64,000 bases of DNA from JADJOY01 sp046331705 [NCBI: bacterium] (GCA_046331705.1 JAXLQJ010000038.1:7346-71345), one strand, 5' to 3'; counted from the first letter of the stretch, positions 9,504-19,748 are shown. Made by a program: numbers and translations. Notes: a model not told the origin generated them from the sequence alone.

Positions 9504-10421
9504 ATGGCGTTGCGGCGTGAGCGGGATTCGGGTCTCAAGGCCGCCTCGCGGCGGCGCGGCGAACGGCGCGCGCGTGCCGTCGACGTGCGCAAGGGCATCT
9601 ATCTACTGCCCAACCTCTGCACCTCGATGAGCATCGTGTTCGGCTTCTGGTCGGTGGTGCTCGCCGCCACCGGCCGGATCGAGCCGGCCGCCTGGAAGAT
9701 CCTGTGGTGCTTCGTGTTCGATGGCCTGGATGGTCGCATCGCGAGGCTCACGCGGACGACCAGCCCGTTCGGAGTGGAATTCGACTCGCTCGCCGACGTC
9801 GTGGCGTTCGGCGTCGCGCCGGCTTTCCTGGTCTTCCAATGGGGTCTCAAGGGCTACGGGCGTTGGGGCTGGATCGCGGCCTGCGTGTTCCTGGTGGGTG
9901 GGGCGGTGCGCTTGGCGCGCTTCAACGTGCAGGTCGGCACGGTGGACTCGAAGCGTTTCGTCGGGCTGCCGATTCCGCTCGCGGCGAGCGTCCTCGTCAC
10001 GACGATCCTCCTCGTCGGTGATCTGGGACGGGGGACTCAGCGCGTTCCCATCGTGCTGGTTCTTCCGCTGGTGCTCGGTTTCCTCATGGTCAGCACGCTG
10101 CCGTACCGTTCGTTCAAGGAATTCGACCTCCGCGCGCGCCACCCCATCGGCCTGTTCTTCGCGATCCTCGCCGTGGTCTTGCTCGCGATCGCGGAGACGC
10201 GGATCACGCTCTTCGCGCTGGCGCTGTGCTACGCGGCCTCCGGTCCGATCTCCTGGTTCCTGGCGAGGATGCGGGCGAATGCCGGCGTCCCGGTCGTGTT
10301 GGAAGGGGGCGCGAATCCGCCGACCCTGAAGGTGGTCGAGCGCCTTCGCCCAGCCGACCACGAGCCGGGAAGGAACGATCGCGAACCCGGCGCAGGCGCC
10401 GCCGCGGGAGGCCGGCCATGA
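9504..10421 (+). CDS. pssA: CDP-diacylglycerol--serine O-phosphatidyltransferase
   Basis: Integral membrane enzyme that condenses CDP-diacylglycerol with serine to make phosphatidylserine. The CDP-alcohol phosphotransferase signature D-G-x2-G-R-x11-G-x3-D-x3-D is seen around residues 73-98. About eight hydrophobic segments follow and the 305-residue length fits the type II enzyme. A basic, soluble tail ends in a Gly-rich stretch overlapping the leuA start (ATGA). psd, which decarboxylates the product and often sits between ilvC and pssA in deltaproteobacteria, is absent from this spot. Confidence 0.93.
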   Translation: MALRRERDSGLKAASRRRGERRARAVDVRKGIYLLPNLCTSMSIVFGFWSVVLAATGRIEPAAWKILWCFVFDGLDGRIARLTRTTSPFGVEFDSLADVVAFGVAPAFLVFQWGLKGYGRWGWIAACVFLVGGAVRLARFNVQVGTVDSKRFVGLPIPLAASVLVTTILLVGDLGRGTQRVPIVLVLPLVLGFLMVSTLPYRSFKEFDLRARHPIGLFFAILAVVLLAIAETRITLFALALCYAASGPISWFLARMRANAGVPVVLEGGANPPTLKVVERLRPADHEPGRNDREPGAGAAAGGRP

Positions 10422-11980
10422 ACCCCTCGTCGTCCTCAGATTACGTCCGGATCTTCGATACCTCGCTCAGAGACGGAGAGCAGGCGCCGGGGTTCGGCAT
10501 GACCATCGACGAGAAGCTGCGCCTGGCGCGGCAGCTCGAGCGGCTCGGCGTCGACGTGATCGAAGCCGGATTTCCGGCGGCATCCGACGGCGACTTCGAG
10601 GCGGTGCGGACGGTGGCCAACGAAGTGCGTGGCCCGGTCGTCTGCGGTCTGGCGCGAGCCAACGACGGTGACGTGGACCGTGCGCTCGCCGCCGTGGAAA
10701 GGGCCGCGCATCCCGGGCTGCACACCTTCATCGCCACCAGTGACATCCACCTCCATCACAAGCTCAAGATGAGCCGCAGCGAGGTGATCCAGGCGGCGAC
10801 CCGCGCCGTCGCCCGCGCTCGCGCGCACGTGCCGCACGTCGAGTTTTCCGCCGAGGACGCCACTCGCTCGGACGTGGACTTCCTGGTGGAGGTCTTCTCG
10901 GCGACGATCGCCGCGGGCGCCACCGTCATCAACGTGCCCGACACCGTCGGCTACGCGATCCCGCACGTCTACGGCGAGCTCATCCGGACGCTCAAGGCGC
11001 GCGTCAGCGGGATCGAGAAGGTCGTGATCAGCGCCCATTGCCACGACGACCTCGGGCTCGCGGTCTCGAACTCGCTGGCGGGAGTCCTGGCGGGCGTGCG
11101 GCAGGTCGAGTGCACGATCAACGGCATCGGCGAGCGGGCCGGCAACACCTCGATGGAGGAGGTGGTGATGGCCTTGCGCACGCGCAAGGACGTCTTCGGC
11201 GTGGAGACGCGCATCCACGCCGAGCAGCTCTACCCCGCGAGCCGGCTGCTCACCCAGATCACTGGCGTGGCGGTGGCGCCCAACAAGGCGATCGTGGGTG
11301 CCAACGCGTTCGCGCACGAGGCGGGGATCCACCAGGACGGCGTGCTCAAGGAGAAGCTGACCTACGAGATCATGACGCCGCAGTCGGTGGGGGTGCTCAC
11401 GAATCGGCTGGTGCTCGGCAAGCATTCCGGGCGCCACGCCTTTCGCGAGCGGCTCAAGGAGCTCGGCCACGGCGACCTCACCGAGCCCGAGCTCGAGGCG
11501 GCGTTTCGCCGCTTCAAGGCGCTGGGCGATCGGAAGAAGGAGGTCTACGACGAGGACCTCGAGGCGATCGTCCAGGCGGAGGGCGCCGAGCGCCGCGCCG
11601 AGCGCTATCGGCTCATCTCGCTGTCGGTCATGAGCGGCAGCGACGCGATCCCGACGGCGGCCGTGAAGATCGAGATCGGCGGTGAGCTCAAGAGCGACTC
11701 CGGGATCGGCGACGGACCGGTGGACGCGGTCTTCCAGACCATCGCGCGCGTGGTCGGGACCGAGGCCAAGCTGGTGAACTACTCCGTCAACGCCATCACC
11801 GGTGGCACGGATGCGCAAGGTGAGGTCTCGGTGCGGCTGGCGATGGACGGGATCACCGTCAGCGGCGACGCGGCGGACCCGGACATCATCCTGGCGAGCG
11901 CGCGCGCCTACGTGAACGCGCTCAATCGCTTGGAGGACCGTCGGATGCGCGCGGCGCAGTCTCGCCCGACGGGACCGTGA
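10418..11980 (+). CDS. leuA: 2-isopropylmalate synthase
   Basis: First committed enzyme of leucine synthesis, condensing acetyl-CoA with 2-oxoisovalerate. The N-terminal TIM barrel opens with [18 protein letters not shown] (catalytic Arg and metal Asp), carries [15 protein letters not shown] near residue 210 (metal His pair) and [19 protein letters not shown]. The C-terminal LeuA regulatory domain, about residues 390-510, should confer leucine feedback inhibition. At 520 residues it is the full-length bacterial form. ATG 10418 overlaps the pssA stop by four bases. leuB, leuC and leuD are not in the window. Confidence 0.97.
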   Translation: MNPSSSSDYVRIFDTSLRDGEQAPGFGMTIDEKLRLARQLERLGVDVIEAGFPAASDGDFEAVRTVANEVRGPVVCGLARANDGDVDRALAAVERAAHPGLHTFIATSDIHLHHKLKMSRSEVIQAATRAVARARAHVPHVEFSAEDATRSDVDFLVEVFSATIAAGATVINVPDTVGYAIPHVYGELIRTLKARVSGIEKVVISAHCHDDLGLAVSNSLAGVLAGVRQVECTINGIGERAGNTSMEEVVMALRTRKDVFGVETRIHAEQLYPASRLLTQITGVAVAPNKAIVGANAFAHEAGIHQDGVLKEKLTYEIMTPQSVGVLTNRLVLGKHSGRHAFRERLKELGHGDLTEPELEAAFRRFKALGDRKKEVYDEDLEAIVQAEGAERRAERYRLISLSVMSGSDAIPTAAVKIEIGGELKSDSGIGDGPVDAVFQTIARVVGTEAKLVNYSVNAITGGTDAQGEVSVRLAMDGITVSGDAADPDIILASARAYVNALNRLEDRRMRAAQSRPTGP

Positions 11981-12053
11981 TCGGTTGGGACCTGGTGTGA
12001 CGACCTGAGCGACCCGCGAGAAGCGGGCGACGAGAGAGGAAGCGGACGGGCTC

Positions 12054-13085
12054 ATGGCGATGCGAGCGAGCGGATATCGAGTTGCGGTGATGGGCGCGAC
12101 CGGCGCCGTCGGCAACGAAATGGTCAAGGTGTTGGAGGAGCGCGAGTTCCCGGTCGCCACGCTCAAGCTGCTGGCGTCGACCCGTTCCGCGGGCAGCACG
12201 ATGGAGTTCCGCGGCGCCGAGCTGCGCGTCGAGGAGCTGACCGAGCGGTCCTTCGAAGGCGTCGAGATCGTGCTCGCCAGCGCGGGAGCGTCGGTGAGCC
12301 AGCGCTTCGCACCGGCCGCGGCTGCGGCCGGTGCGGTGATCATCGACAACACCAGCGCCTTCCGCATGGAAAGCGACGTGCCGCTGGTGGTTCCCGAGGT
12401 GAACGCGCACGCGATCGCCGATTATCCGAAGCGTCGCATCATCGCGAACCCGAACTGCTCGACCATCCAGATGGTCGTGGCGTTGAAGCCATTGCACGAC
12501 GCGGCGCGAATCAAGCGGATCATCGTCGACACCTACCAGTCGACTTCCGGCGCGGGCAAGCGCGCCATGCAGGAGCTCGAGACCCAGACCGCGCAGCGCC
12601 TCAACGGGCGCGACGTCGAGCCCAAGATCTTCCCGCACCCGATCGCGTTCAACTGTCTGCCGCAGATCGATTCCTTCCTGGAGAACGGCTACACGAAGGA
12701 AGAGATGAAGATGGTGAACGAGACCCGGAAGATCTTCGAGGATCCGTCGATCCTGGTGAGCGCCACCACGGTTCGCGTGCCGGTCTTCTTCGGGCACTCG
12801 GAGGCCGTCCACGTCGAGACCGAACGCGCCTTGAGCCCGGACCAGGCCCGCGCGCTGCTCGCGCGTGCGCCGGGGGTCGAGGTCGTCGACGAGCCGGCGG
12901 CGAAGCGTTACCCCACCGCCCTCGACGCCGCCGGCACCGATCCGGTCTACGTGGGACGCATTCGCAAGGATCTGGCGTTCGAGAACGGCCTCGTCATGTG
13001 GATCGTCGCGGACAACATCCGCAAGGGGGCTGCGCTCAACGCCGTCCAGATCGCCGAGTGTCTGGCGCGCGACTACCTGCGCTGA
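12054..13085 (+). CDS. asd: Aspartate-semialdehyde dehydrogenase
   Basis: Reduces aspartyl phosphate to aspartate semialdehyde, the branch point to lysine, diaminopimelate, threonine and methionine. The N-terminal dinucleotide motif VAVMGATGAVGNEMVKVLEE, written here as VMGATGAVGNE, is followed by the catalytic Cys in ANPNCSTIQMVVALKPLHD near residue 136. RVPVFFGHSEAVHVETE follows. The 343-residue length is normal for the Gram-positive-like/delta form. A 73-base gap with a small CCCGC/GCGGG hairpin at 12013-12027 separates it from leuA. Confidence 0.97.
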   Translation: MAMRASGYRVAVMGATGAVGNEMVKVLEEREFPVATLKLLASTRSAGSTMEFRGAELRVEELTERSFEGVEIVLASAGASVSQRFAPAAAAAGAVIIDNTSAFRMESDVPLVVPEVNAHAIADYPKRRIIANPNCSTIQMVVALKPLHDAARIKRIIVDTYQSTSGAGKRAMQELETQTAQRLNGRDVEPKIFPHPIAFNCLPQIDSFLENGYTKEEMKMVNETRKIFEDPSILVSATTVRVPVFFGHSEAVHVETERALSPDQARALLARAPGVEVVDEPAAKRYPTALDAAGTDPVYVGRIRKDLAFENGLVMWIVADNIRKGAALNAVQIAECLARDYLR

Positions 13086-13118
13086 GCGTCGCCGTGCCGG
13101 TGCCGCGGCGGCTTGCCG

Positions 13119-13964
13119 ATGGGTGAGGGAGCAGGTTCGCCGCCACCCGGCACGGAGCCGGCGCTCGTCCTGGGGGAGCTGCGTTCCCAGGCTCGCCACC
13201 GCAATCTCCGGGCGACGCTGGCCTACGACGGCACGGAGTTCCACGGCTGGCAGATCCAGCCCAGCGTGCGAACCGTGCAGGGCGAGATCGTCGCCGCCCT
13301 CGAGCGAATCCTCGGCGAAGCGGTTACCGTGATCGGTGCGAGCCGCACCGATGCCGGTGTGCATGCCGAGGCGCAGGTGATGAGCTTCTCGACGGCATCG
13401 AGCATCGGCGTCGAGGAGCTCGCGCGCGCCCTCAACGCGCTCACCGGTGACGATCTGGTGGTGCGCGACGTGCGGGAGGTCCCGGCCGACTTCCACGCGC
13501 GGTTCTCGGTGCTCGGAAAGCGGTATCGTTATCGGGTGCGCAACACCCCACTGCCGTTACCCTGGGAGCGTCACCACGTGTGGCACGTCCCGCGAGCACT
13601 GGATGTCGACGTCCTGCACGGCGAGGCCGCGGCGTTGGTCGGGACCCACGATTTCTCGAGCTTCCAGGCCGCCGGCTCCGACGTGGCGAGCCCCATCCGG
13701 ACGCTGCGCCGTTGCGAGGTGCGCGCCGACCGCGGGCTGGTGTCGATGATCTTCGAGGGGGACGGGTTCCTTCGGCACATGGTTCGGAACATCGTCGGCA
13801 CGCTCGTCGAGGTGGGGCTGCGTCGGCGCCAGCCGGGCTTCGCGGCGCAGGCGCTCGCGGCCCGTCACCGCGCGGCAGCGGGCCCGACCGCGCCCGGCCA
13901 CGGCTTGTGGCTGGAGGAAGTGCTCTATCCCAGCGATTCACACGAGGAGGTGGCTCGGACATGA
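13119..13964 (+). CDS. truA: tRNA pseudouridine(38-40) synthase
   Basis: Isomerises uridines 38-40 in the anticodon stem of tRNAs. The catalytic Asp sits in ASRTDAGVHAEAQV about 75 residues in. The core opens with LRATLAYDGTEFHGWQ, and the C-terminal half has FEGDGFLRHMVRNIVGTLVEVG. ATG 13119 is preferred over the adjacent TTG 13113; an extra 30-residue Pro/Gly-rich N-terminus precedes the fold either way. It overlaps pilT by four bases, an unusual partnership, although truA often follows asd. Confidence 0.95.
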   Translation: MGEGAGSPPPGTEPALVLGELRSQARHRNLRATLAYDGTEFHGWQIQPSVRTVQGEIVAALERILGEAVTVIGASRTDAGVHAEAQVMSFSTASSIGVEELARALNALTGDDLVVRDVREVPADFHARFSVLGKRYRYRVRNTPLPLPWERHHVWHVPRALDVDVLHGEAAALVGTHDFSSFQAAGSDVASPIRTLRRCEVRADRGLVSMIFEGDGFLRHMVRNIVGTLVEVGLRRRQPGFAAQALAARHRAAAGPTAPGHGLWLEEVLYPSDSHEEVART

Positions 13965-15118
13965 CGGTGCAGCCCGGCAGCGGGGATCGAGTGCAGCGGC
14001 CGGGCGATCCGCCGCTGGATCCGGGACAGGTATTCGACGCCGTGTTGCGCAAGGCCGTGGAGCTGGGCGCCTCGGACGTCCACATCACGGCGGGAAACCC
14101 GTACCGCGTTCGAATCAATGGTCAGATTCGCGCTCTGCAGGGCACGCCGCCGCTCACTCCCGCCGATACCGAGGCCATTGCTCGCCGCATCCTGGTGGCG
14201 TCGAAGCGCGCGACGCTCGCCGACGTCGAGAACCAGGTGCGTGAGCTTCGCGATCTGGACTGCTCGTACGGGCTGGCGGGGGCGGGCCGCTTTCGCGTCA
14301 ACGTCTGCTCGCAGCGCGGCTCGGTCGCGCTGGTGTTGCGCAACATTCCCATGCGCATCCCGGGCATCGAGGAGCTGGGGCTGCCGGCCGTGCTGAACCA
14401 GATCGCCGCCGCCGAACGCGGCTTGGTGCTCGTGACGGGTGTCACGGGCAGCGGCAAGAGCACGACGATGGCGGCCATGCTCGATCTGATCAATCGCACG
14501 CGCAACGTGAAGATCGTGACCATCGAAGACCCGATCGAGTACCTCCACAAGGACGCGCGCAGCACGGTTCTACAGCGCGAGGTGGGCAGCGACACCGAGA
14601 GCTTCGCGAAAGCGATGCGCGCCGCCTTGCGCCAGGATCCCGACGTGGTGATGGTGGGCGAGATGCGCGACCGCGAGACGATCGACATCGCGCTCAAGGC
14701 GGCAGAGACCGGGCACGTGGTGCTCTCGACCCTGCACACCTCCGACGTCGTGAAGACCATCCAGCGCGTGATCGGGGCGTACGACCTCTCGGAGGTGGCG
14801 GCCGCGCGCCTGCGTTTCGCGGAGAACCTCCAGGCGATCATCTCGCAACGGCTGATCCCCCGGGCCGACGGCTCGGGACGACTGCCGGCCGTGGAGGTGA
14901 TGCGCACCACGCTCGCAATCCGGGAATCGATCATCAGCCCGGAGAAGACCGACCTGCTGCGCGACCTGATCGAGAAGGGCACCGACCAGTACGGCATGCA
15001 GACCTTCGATCAGCACCTCCGGCACCTCTATCACGGCCAGCTCATCAGCTTCGAAACCGCCCGCGCCGCCGCCACGAGCCCCGCGGATTTCGAGCGCAGC
15101 CTGCACTTCACCACCTGA
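13961..15118 (+). CDS. pilT: PilT-family twitching motility / pilus retraction ATPase
   Basis: Hexameric secretion ATPase expected to power type IV pilus retraction from the cytoplasm. The N-terminal PAS-like domain carries [21 protein letters not shown]. The Walker A motif is [16 protein letters not shown] near residue 160. The Asp box ([11 protein letters not shown]), Walker B ([15 protein letters not shown]) and His box (LSTLHTSD) follow in order. At 385 residues it matches PilT/PilU. ATG 13961 has a strong GAGGAGG 10 bases upstream. No pilin or pilB lies next to it; the Tad-type ATPase at 34.2 kb belongs to another system. Confidence 0.9.
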   Translation: MTVQPGSGDRVQRPGDPPLDPGQVFDAVLRKAVELGASDVHITAGNPYRVRINGQIRALQGTPPLTPADTEAIARRILVASKRATLADVENQVRELRDLDCSYGLAGAGRFRVNVCSQRGSVALVLRNIPMRIPGIEELGLPAVLNQIAAAERGLVLVTGVTGSGKSTTMAAMLDLINRTRNVKIVTIEDPIEYLHKDARSTVLQREVGSDTESFAKAMRAALRQDPDVVMVGEMRDRETIDIALKAAETGHVVLSTLHTSDVVKTIQRVIGAYDLSEVAAARLRFAENLQAIISQRLIPRADGSGRLPAVEVMRTTLAIRESIISPEKTDLLRDLIEKGTDQYGMQTFDQHLRHLYHGQLISFETARAAATSPADFERSLHFTT

Positions 15119-15163
15119 GCGTCACGATCGAGCTCGAAGCCGCGTGGAATCGGCCGAATGGGG

Positions 15164-15169
15164 TTGACA
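15164..15169 (+). promoter_or_regulatory. Consensus -35 box upstream of rplM
   Basis: TTGACA occurs in the 158-base gap between pilT and rplM. A good -10 at 16-18 bases is not obvious; CACGAT (15194-15199) is the nearest candidate but sits 24 bases away. A promoter for the L13-S9 operon is expected here; only the -35 match is visible. Confidence 0.3.
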
Positions 15170-15276
15170 ATGACGGTCGCCTCGACCACCCTTCACGATT
15201 TCCCCGTGGCGCCCGACGGTTCCGCGATCGGCGGACGAGACCTCAAGGCGTCGGAATCACTCGAAGAGCGGACGAA

Positions 15277-15708
15277 ATGAAGACGTACAACGCAAAGCCA
15301 GGCGAGGTCGAGCGCAAGTGGCTGGTGCTCGATGCCCAGGGCCAGGTGCTGGGACGGATTGCCACCAAGGCCGCGACCCTCCTGATGGGCAAGCACAAGC
15401 CCGAATACACGCCCCACGTCGACACCGGTGATTTCGTGGTGGTCGTGAACGCGGGCGGCGTGAAGCTCACGGGGCGCAAGCTCGACCAGAAGACGTACTA
15501 CCGGCACACCGGGCACCCCGGTGGGATCCGTTCGCGGTCCGCCCGCGAGGTGCTCGCCAAGCGCCCCGACTGGATGGTGCGCGAGGCCGTCAAGGGAATG
15601 CTGCCCAAGAACGTGCTGGGCCGCCGTCTCATCACCAAGCTCAAGGTCTATCCAGGCGCCGAGCATCCGCATGCTGCCCAGAAGCCAGCCGCGGTGACGC
15701 TGGGCTGA
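15277..15708 (+). CDS. rplM: 50S ribosomal protein L13
   Basis: Early-assembling large-subunit protein of 143 residues. Signatures: [17 protein letters not shown] near the N-terminus, [21 protein letters not shown], and [21 protein letters not shown] toward the C-terminus. It starts from ATG 15277 and is followed 43 bases later by rpsI, the near-universal L13-S9 pair. Confidence 0.98.
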   Translation: MKTYNAKPGEVERKWLVLDAQGQVLGRIATKAATLLMGKHKPEYTPHVDTGDFVVVVNAGGVKLTGRKLDQKTYYRHTGHPGGIRSRSAREVLAKRPDWMVREAVKGMLPKNVLGRRLITKLKVYPGAEHPHAAQKPAAVTLG

Positions 15709-15751
15709 ACGGTGTGTTCGGCGACGGACGCACAGCGACGAGAGGTACACG

Positions 15752-16225
15752 GTGAGTAGCGAAGCGAAGGCAACGGAAGGCGCGGCGCCGGCACCCACGA
15801 CCGGTCGCAGGATCGTGTCGCGCGGCAAAGAGGCGAACCGGTTCAAGGTGTACGCGACGGGCAAGCGCAAGACCTCGGTCGCGCGCGTGTGGCTGACGCC
15901 AGGCGACGGGACCGTCAAGGTCAACCGGCGCACCTTCGAGGATTACTTCCCGCTCGAGCCGCGGCGTCTCGCGGTCGTGAAGCCGCTCGAGCTCGCCAAC
16001 CAGCGCTCGTCGGTCAACGTCAACGCGACGGTGAGCGGCGGCGGGCCGACGGGGCAAGCGGAGGCCATCCGTCACGGCATCGCCAAGGCGTTGCTCGAGC
16101 TCGATCCCGACGTTCGTCCGACGCTCAAGAAGGAAGGGCTGATCCGTCGTGACGCGCGCATCAAGGAACGCAAGAAGTACGGTCAGAAGAGCGCTCGCGC
16201 GCGATTCCAGTTCTCGAAGCGTTGA
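15752..16225 (+). CDS. rpsI: 30S ribosomal protein S9
   Basis: Small-subunit protein whose C-terminal tail reaches the P-site tRNA. The core opens at about residue 30 with [15 protein letters not shown], followed by [20 protein letters not shown]. The protein ends in the conserved basic tail [11 protein letters not shown]. At 157 residues it has a 30-residue low-complexity N-terminal extension relative to E. coli S9. Start codon GTG 15752 follows GAGAGG (15740-15745). Confidence 0.97.
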   Translation: MSSEAKATEGAAPAPTTGRRIVSRGKEANRFKVYATGKRKTSVARVWLTPGDGTVKVNRRTFEDYFPLEPRRLAVVKPLELANQRSSVNVNATVSGGGPTGQAEAIRHGIAKALLELDPDVRPTLKKEGLIRRDARIKERKKYGQKSARARFQFSKR

Positions 16226-16261
16226 GCCGCGTGCCTGGGGCTCGCGAGCCTCGGCACGATT

Positions 16262-16291
16262 CGGGCGCAGCCCCCTCGGGGCCTGCGCCCG
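16262..16291 (+). terminator. Strong hairpin after rpsI, probable terminator
   Basis: CGGGCGCAG (16262-16270) pairs with CTGCGCCCG (16283-16291), with an inner CCCC/GGGG pairing around a TC loop. Only GTTTCG follows, so the U-tract is poor. Its place 36 bases after rpsI and 30 bases before argC suggests it ends the ribosomal operon. Confidence 0.6.
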
Positions 16292-16321
16292 TTTCGCTCC
16301 TGGAGCGAACGGGGAGATCCT

Positions 16322-17377
16322 GTGAACACCACCGATCGGATCGGCGTCGCGATCGCCGGAATCACCGGCTACACGGGCATCGAGCTGGCGCGAATCCTTT
16401 CCCGGCACCCGCGCGTCGAGCTCCGCTTCCTCGGGGGGCGTTCCCGCGCAGGTGAGCCGCTCGAGGCGGGGGCGCCCTCCTTGTCACGGCTGGTGACGGG
16501 CGAGGTCGAAGCGGTCGACGCCGAACGGATCGCCGCTCGTGCCGACGTCGCGTTTCTGGCGCTACCGCACGGAGCCGCGGCGGAGGTCGCGGTGCCCTTG
16601 CTCGAGCGCGGCACGATGGTGATCGATCTGAGCGCCGACTTCCGGCTGCGCGACCCGGAGATCCATCGCGCTTGGTACGGGGAGCACAAGGCCCCAGCGC
16701 TGATCGGCACGGCCATCTACGCGATGCCGGAGATCGCGCGGGCGCAGATTCGGGGAGCGCGCTTCCTGGCGTCGCCCGGCTGCTACCCGACCGCGGCGAC
16801 CTTGTCTCTCGCGCCGCTGGTCGCGGCGGGATGGATCGACGCCACGGACTTGATCGTGGACTCCAAGTCGGGTGCCTCCGGTGCCGGCAGGGGCGCGTCG
16901 GTCGCCAACTTGTTGGCCGAGACGGGCGAGGCGATCCACGCCTACAACGTGACGCGGCACCGCCACACGCCGGAGATCGAGATGGCCCTGGGCATGGTGG
17001 GCGGCTGCGAGGCGCGCGTGACCTTCACTCCGCACCTGGTGCCGATGAGCCGCGGGATCCTGTCCACCGCCTACGCGCGGCCACGGGTGCCGCGCAGCGC
17101 CGCCGAGGTGCAAGAGCTCTACGAACGGCATTACCGGGACGAGCCGTTCGTGCGCGTGCTTCCCCAGGATCGACTGCCGGACACCGCCCACGTGCGCGGC
17201 TCGAACTTCATCGACATCGCGGTGCGCGTCGACCAGCGGGCGGGTGGGCGCATCATCGCCTTGGCGGCGATCGACAATCTGGTGAAGGGCGCTTCCGGGC
17301 AAGCCGTTCAGGCGATGAACATCGCCCTCGGCTTCGCCGAGACCTGCGGGCTCGATTTCGCGCCGATGTTCCCGTGA
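16322..17377 (+). CDS. argC: N-acetyl-gamma-glutamyl-phosphate reductase
   Basis: NADPH-dependent third step of arginine biosynthesis. The N-terminal Rossmann motif is IAGITGYTGIELARIL, and the catalytic Cys lies in ASPGCYPTAATLSLAPL near residue 155. The substrate-contact segment SGASGAGRGAS and the C-terminal DNLVKGASGQAVQAMNI are both standard. The GTG start at 16322 follows GGGGAG (16311-16316). Length 351 is usual. It converges with the glycosyltransferase-like gene on the other strand, with ten bases between the stops. Confidence 0.97.
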   Translation: MNTTDRIGVAIAGITGYTGIELARILSRHPRVELRFLGGRSRAGEPLEAGAPSLSRLVTGEVEAVDAERIAARADVAFLALPHGAAAEVAVPLLERGTMVIDLSADFRLRDPEIHRAWYGEHKAPALIGTAIYAMPEIARAQIRGARFLASPGCYPTAATLSLAPLVAAGWIDATDLIVDSKSGASGAGRGASVANLLAETGEAIHAYNVTRHRHTPEIEMALGMVGGCEARVTFTPHLVPMSRGILSTAYARPRVPRSAAEVQELYERHYRDEPFVRVLPQDRLPDTAHVRGSNFIDIAVRVDQRAGGRIIALAAIDNLVKGASGQAVQAMNIALGFAETCGLDFAPMFP

Positions 17378-17387
17378 ACGATCTCGC

Positions 17388-19748
17388 TCAGGGCGCGTGG
17401 ACCGCGACGGTCGCCCCGCTCTGAACGGCGTCCTCGGGCACGACGACGGGGATGCTCACGCCCTCCCCGGTGGTCAACGTCCACGACGTCGGCCGCACCG
17501 GCAGCCCGTCCGCCGCGCCGTACGGTAGGCGAATCGTGAAACCGCCGTCGACGTCTGCCGTCGCGACACGTTCGTCGACCCAGCTTCGCCCCAGGTTGGA
17601 CGTGAGCGTCGTCTTGAGCGACAGCTTCGAGCCGGACGGGAAGCCCGTTCCCTCGATCCGCGCACCCGCGACGCGCTCGAAGATCTTGGTGGGGGCCACG
17701 ATTCGACCGAGCTGTGCGACGGGCCGTCCTGGTGCCTCGTAGACGAGCCGAAACTGCTCGAGCGGTACGTCGTCGCGCACGAGCGCCGCGCCGTCGCCGA
17801 AGAAGAGCCGGGCATAGACGAGGTCCGCGAACGGTCGCTCGAGCGCGAGGCGCCGCGCCGCGTCGGCGCGGAAGTAGGGCGCCAGACTTCCGGTCAAGAG
17901 CTCGTGCACCGTCGCGATGTCCGACACCAAGTCGCTCGCCACCACGTAACGAACGCGGCGTCGTTCCAGGATGGACAGCGCGTCCGCCTCGGAGCGGGCC
18001 AGGAAGAACGCGATCGAGTCGTCGAAGCCATAACCGTTGTTGTTCGCCACCACCGGGCGGCGACTCAGGTACTCGGCGTAGTTGCCGAGGTCCCAGAACG
18101 TCATCACGCCATAGGCCGGCTGGGCGTTCGGATCGGTGAACGAGCCGGGCTCGGGGCTGAGCTCGCCCAGCGCCAAGAGCGCGGCGCGCTGGTGCTCGGG
18201 CAGGTCGACGTAGCCCGCGTTGAAGTGCGAGAGGTAGCGCAGCCCCGGGGCCAGCAGCGCGACGGCGAGGATGGCCGCCGCGAGCGAAGTGACGCCGCGG
18301 GGCCAGCGGAGCCGCTCGCCGAGGTTCCACGTCTCGCCCAGCAGGTGGGCGATCAGCACGCACGCGAGCGACGAGGCGAGATAGACGTACTTCACTTGCG
18401 ACAGCGCCATTCCCGCCACGCCGACCATCCACACCACGACCAGCCAGCGCGCCTCGAGCGGTGCCCCGCGCCGCCCACGCAGGAACCAGAGCGCCGTGAG
18501 CGGAGCCAGGAACAGGATCGGACCGACGTAGTCGAGCGCCCAGCGCGGATCGAGCTTCCCGTCGGGAAAGAGCAGCGGCGTGTATTCCTGGATGCTGCGG
18601 AGCCAGAGCGCGTTGTAGCTGAGCAGGTGATGGGAGCTGTCGCTCGAGGCGACCTCCGTGGTGGTCTTGTTGACGTGCCGCACGGCGTTCACGGTGATCG
18701 CGATCGTGCCGCCGAGCTTCGTGGGAACCAGCAGCGCGGCCACGACGGCGAGAATCGCGAGCTGCGGGACCAGCGCGCGCACCCCCCGCGCGATGCCATC
18801 CCGAAGCGCGACCAGCGCGAGGGCGCCGCCGAGGAACCCGAACGCCAGCAGCAGGCTGAAGTGGGCCTGGAACCAGGAGAACGAGACGTAGGTGTTCTCG
18901 ACCTCCATGCCCGCGAGCAGGTACGCGGTTCCCGCGGCCAGCGTCACGACGTGGAAGACGAGAAACCACGCGAAGTCCTGAGCCAGCGGCACGATCGGCT
19001 TCGCCGTCGCACGGGCCCGCCCCAAGAGAGCCAAGCCACCGAATCCGACGGCGATGCACACGAACAGCAACGACCCCATCCAGACCAACACGGCGGACGT
19101 CGCCGTGATGCCGGCCAGGATCCGCGGACCCCAGCTCGCGCGCGGCGATCGCCGTTGCTCGATCTCGAACGACGCGAAGCCGAGCAGCGAGGCGTAGAGC
19201 AGCGCCGAGAGCAGGATCTCCGTGACGTGCTGATCGGGTCGACCGACGGCGGAGTAGAGGACGTGCGCCGGCTGGATCGCCATCAACGCCGCGGCGATCA
19301 AGCCCTCGCGCCGACCGAGCAATCGACGTCCGATCAGGTAGAGCGGGAAGACCGCCAGCGCGCCGAGGATCGCGGGGGCGATGGCGCCGACGGTCTCGAC
19401 GAGCCGCGGACTCGGCTGTCGGCCGCCCAGCGCCAGGATCGCCGCGGCGATCACCGTGTCGTGCAACGGCGGCCACATCGTGACGCCGCCGAAGGGGTGG
19501 TTCTCGAAGGGATCGCGGATCGGTACGCGGGGGAAATGGTCGAGGCACATCCACACGCGCCGCATGTGGTAGTACGAGTCCGAGTCGTAGAAGCGCACGC
19601 CGTCCGGCTGGAAGACCCAGCGAGCCGGCAGGAACCGAAACAGCAGCGCCCCCGCGAAGAGCGCGAGCAGGATCGGCCACACCGGCCGCGCCGTCGTTCC
19701 CACGGCGCTCGCGTCCGCGGGGGCGTGTCCGGTCGCGCTTGCCGTCAA
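17388..19748 (-). CDS. STT3-family oligosaccharyltransferase-like membrane protein
   Basis: A 786-residue polytopic membrane protein resembling the catalytic subunit of N-glycosylation (STT3/AglB/PglB). It has about a dozen N-terminal membrane segments and a soluble C-terminal domain of some 300 residues. The first external loop carries DSDSYYHMRR at residues 55-64, matching the family DxD metal site followed by YYH. GVTMWPPLHD follows. At the start of the C-terminal domain, TFWDLGNYAEYLSRR followed by VVANNNG corresponds to the WWDYG sequon-binding motif, with Phe for the first Trp. The start is uncertain: TTG 19748 opens the frame, GTG 19682 is an alternative. It may glycosylate exported proteins; a non-glycosylating relative is possible. 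Confidence 0.78.
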   Translation of the reverse strand: MTASATGHAPADASAVGTTARPVWPILLALFAGALLFRFLPARWVFQPDGVRFYDSDSYYHMRRVWMCLDHFPRVPIRDPFENHPFGGVTMWPPLHDTVIAAAILALGGRQPSPRLVETVGAIAPAILGALAVFPLYLIGRRLLGRREGLIAAALMAIQPAHVLYSAVGRPDQHVTEILLSALLYASLLGFASFEIEQRRSPRASWGPRILAGITATSAVLVWMGSLLFVCIAVGFGGLALLGRARATAKPIVPLAQDFAWFLVFHVVTLAAGTAYLLAGMEVENTYVSFSWFQAHFSLLLAFGFLGGALALVALRDGIARGVRALVPQLAILAVVAALLVPTKLGGTIAITVNAVRHVNKTTTEVASSDSSHHLLSYNALWLRSIQEYTPLLFPDGKLDPRWALDYVGPILFLAPLTALWFLRGRRGAPLEARWLVVVWMVGVAGMALSQVKYVYLASSLACVLIAHLLGETWNLGERLRWPRGVTSLAAAILAVALLAPGLRYLSHFNAGYVDLPEHQRAALLALGELSPEPGSFTDPNAQPAYGVMTFWDLGNYAEYLSRRPVVANNNGYGFDDSIAFFLARSEADALSILERRRVRYVVASDLVSDIATVHELLTGSLAPYFRADAARRLALERPFADLVYARLFFGDGAALVRDDVPLEQFRLVYEAPGRPVAQLGRIVAPTKIFERVAGARIEGTGFPSGSKLSLKTTLTSNLGRSWVDERVATADVDGGFTIRLPYGAADGLPVRPTSWTLTTGEGVSIPVVVPEDAVQSGATVAVHAP

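Noticed and set aside
17308-19680. Alternative 790-codon minus-strand frame over the STT3-like gene
   Set aside because: Arg/Pro/Gly-rich and without membrane segments; the overlapping frame from 19748 has the DxD-YYH motif and regular hydrophobic helices.
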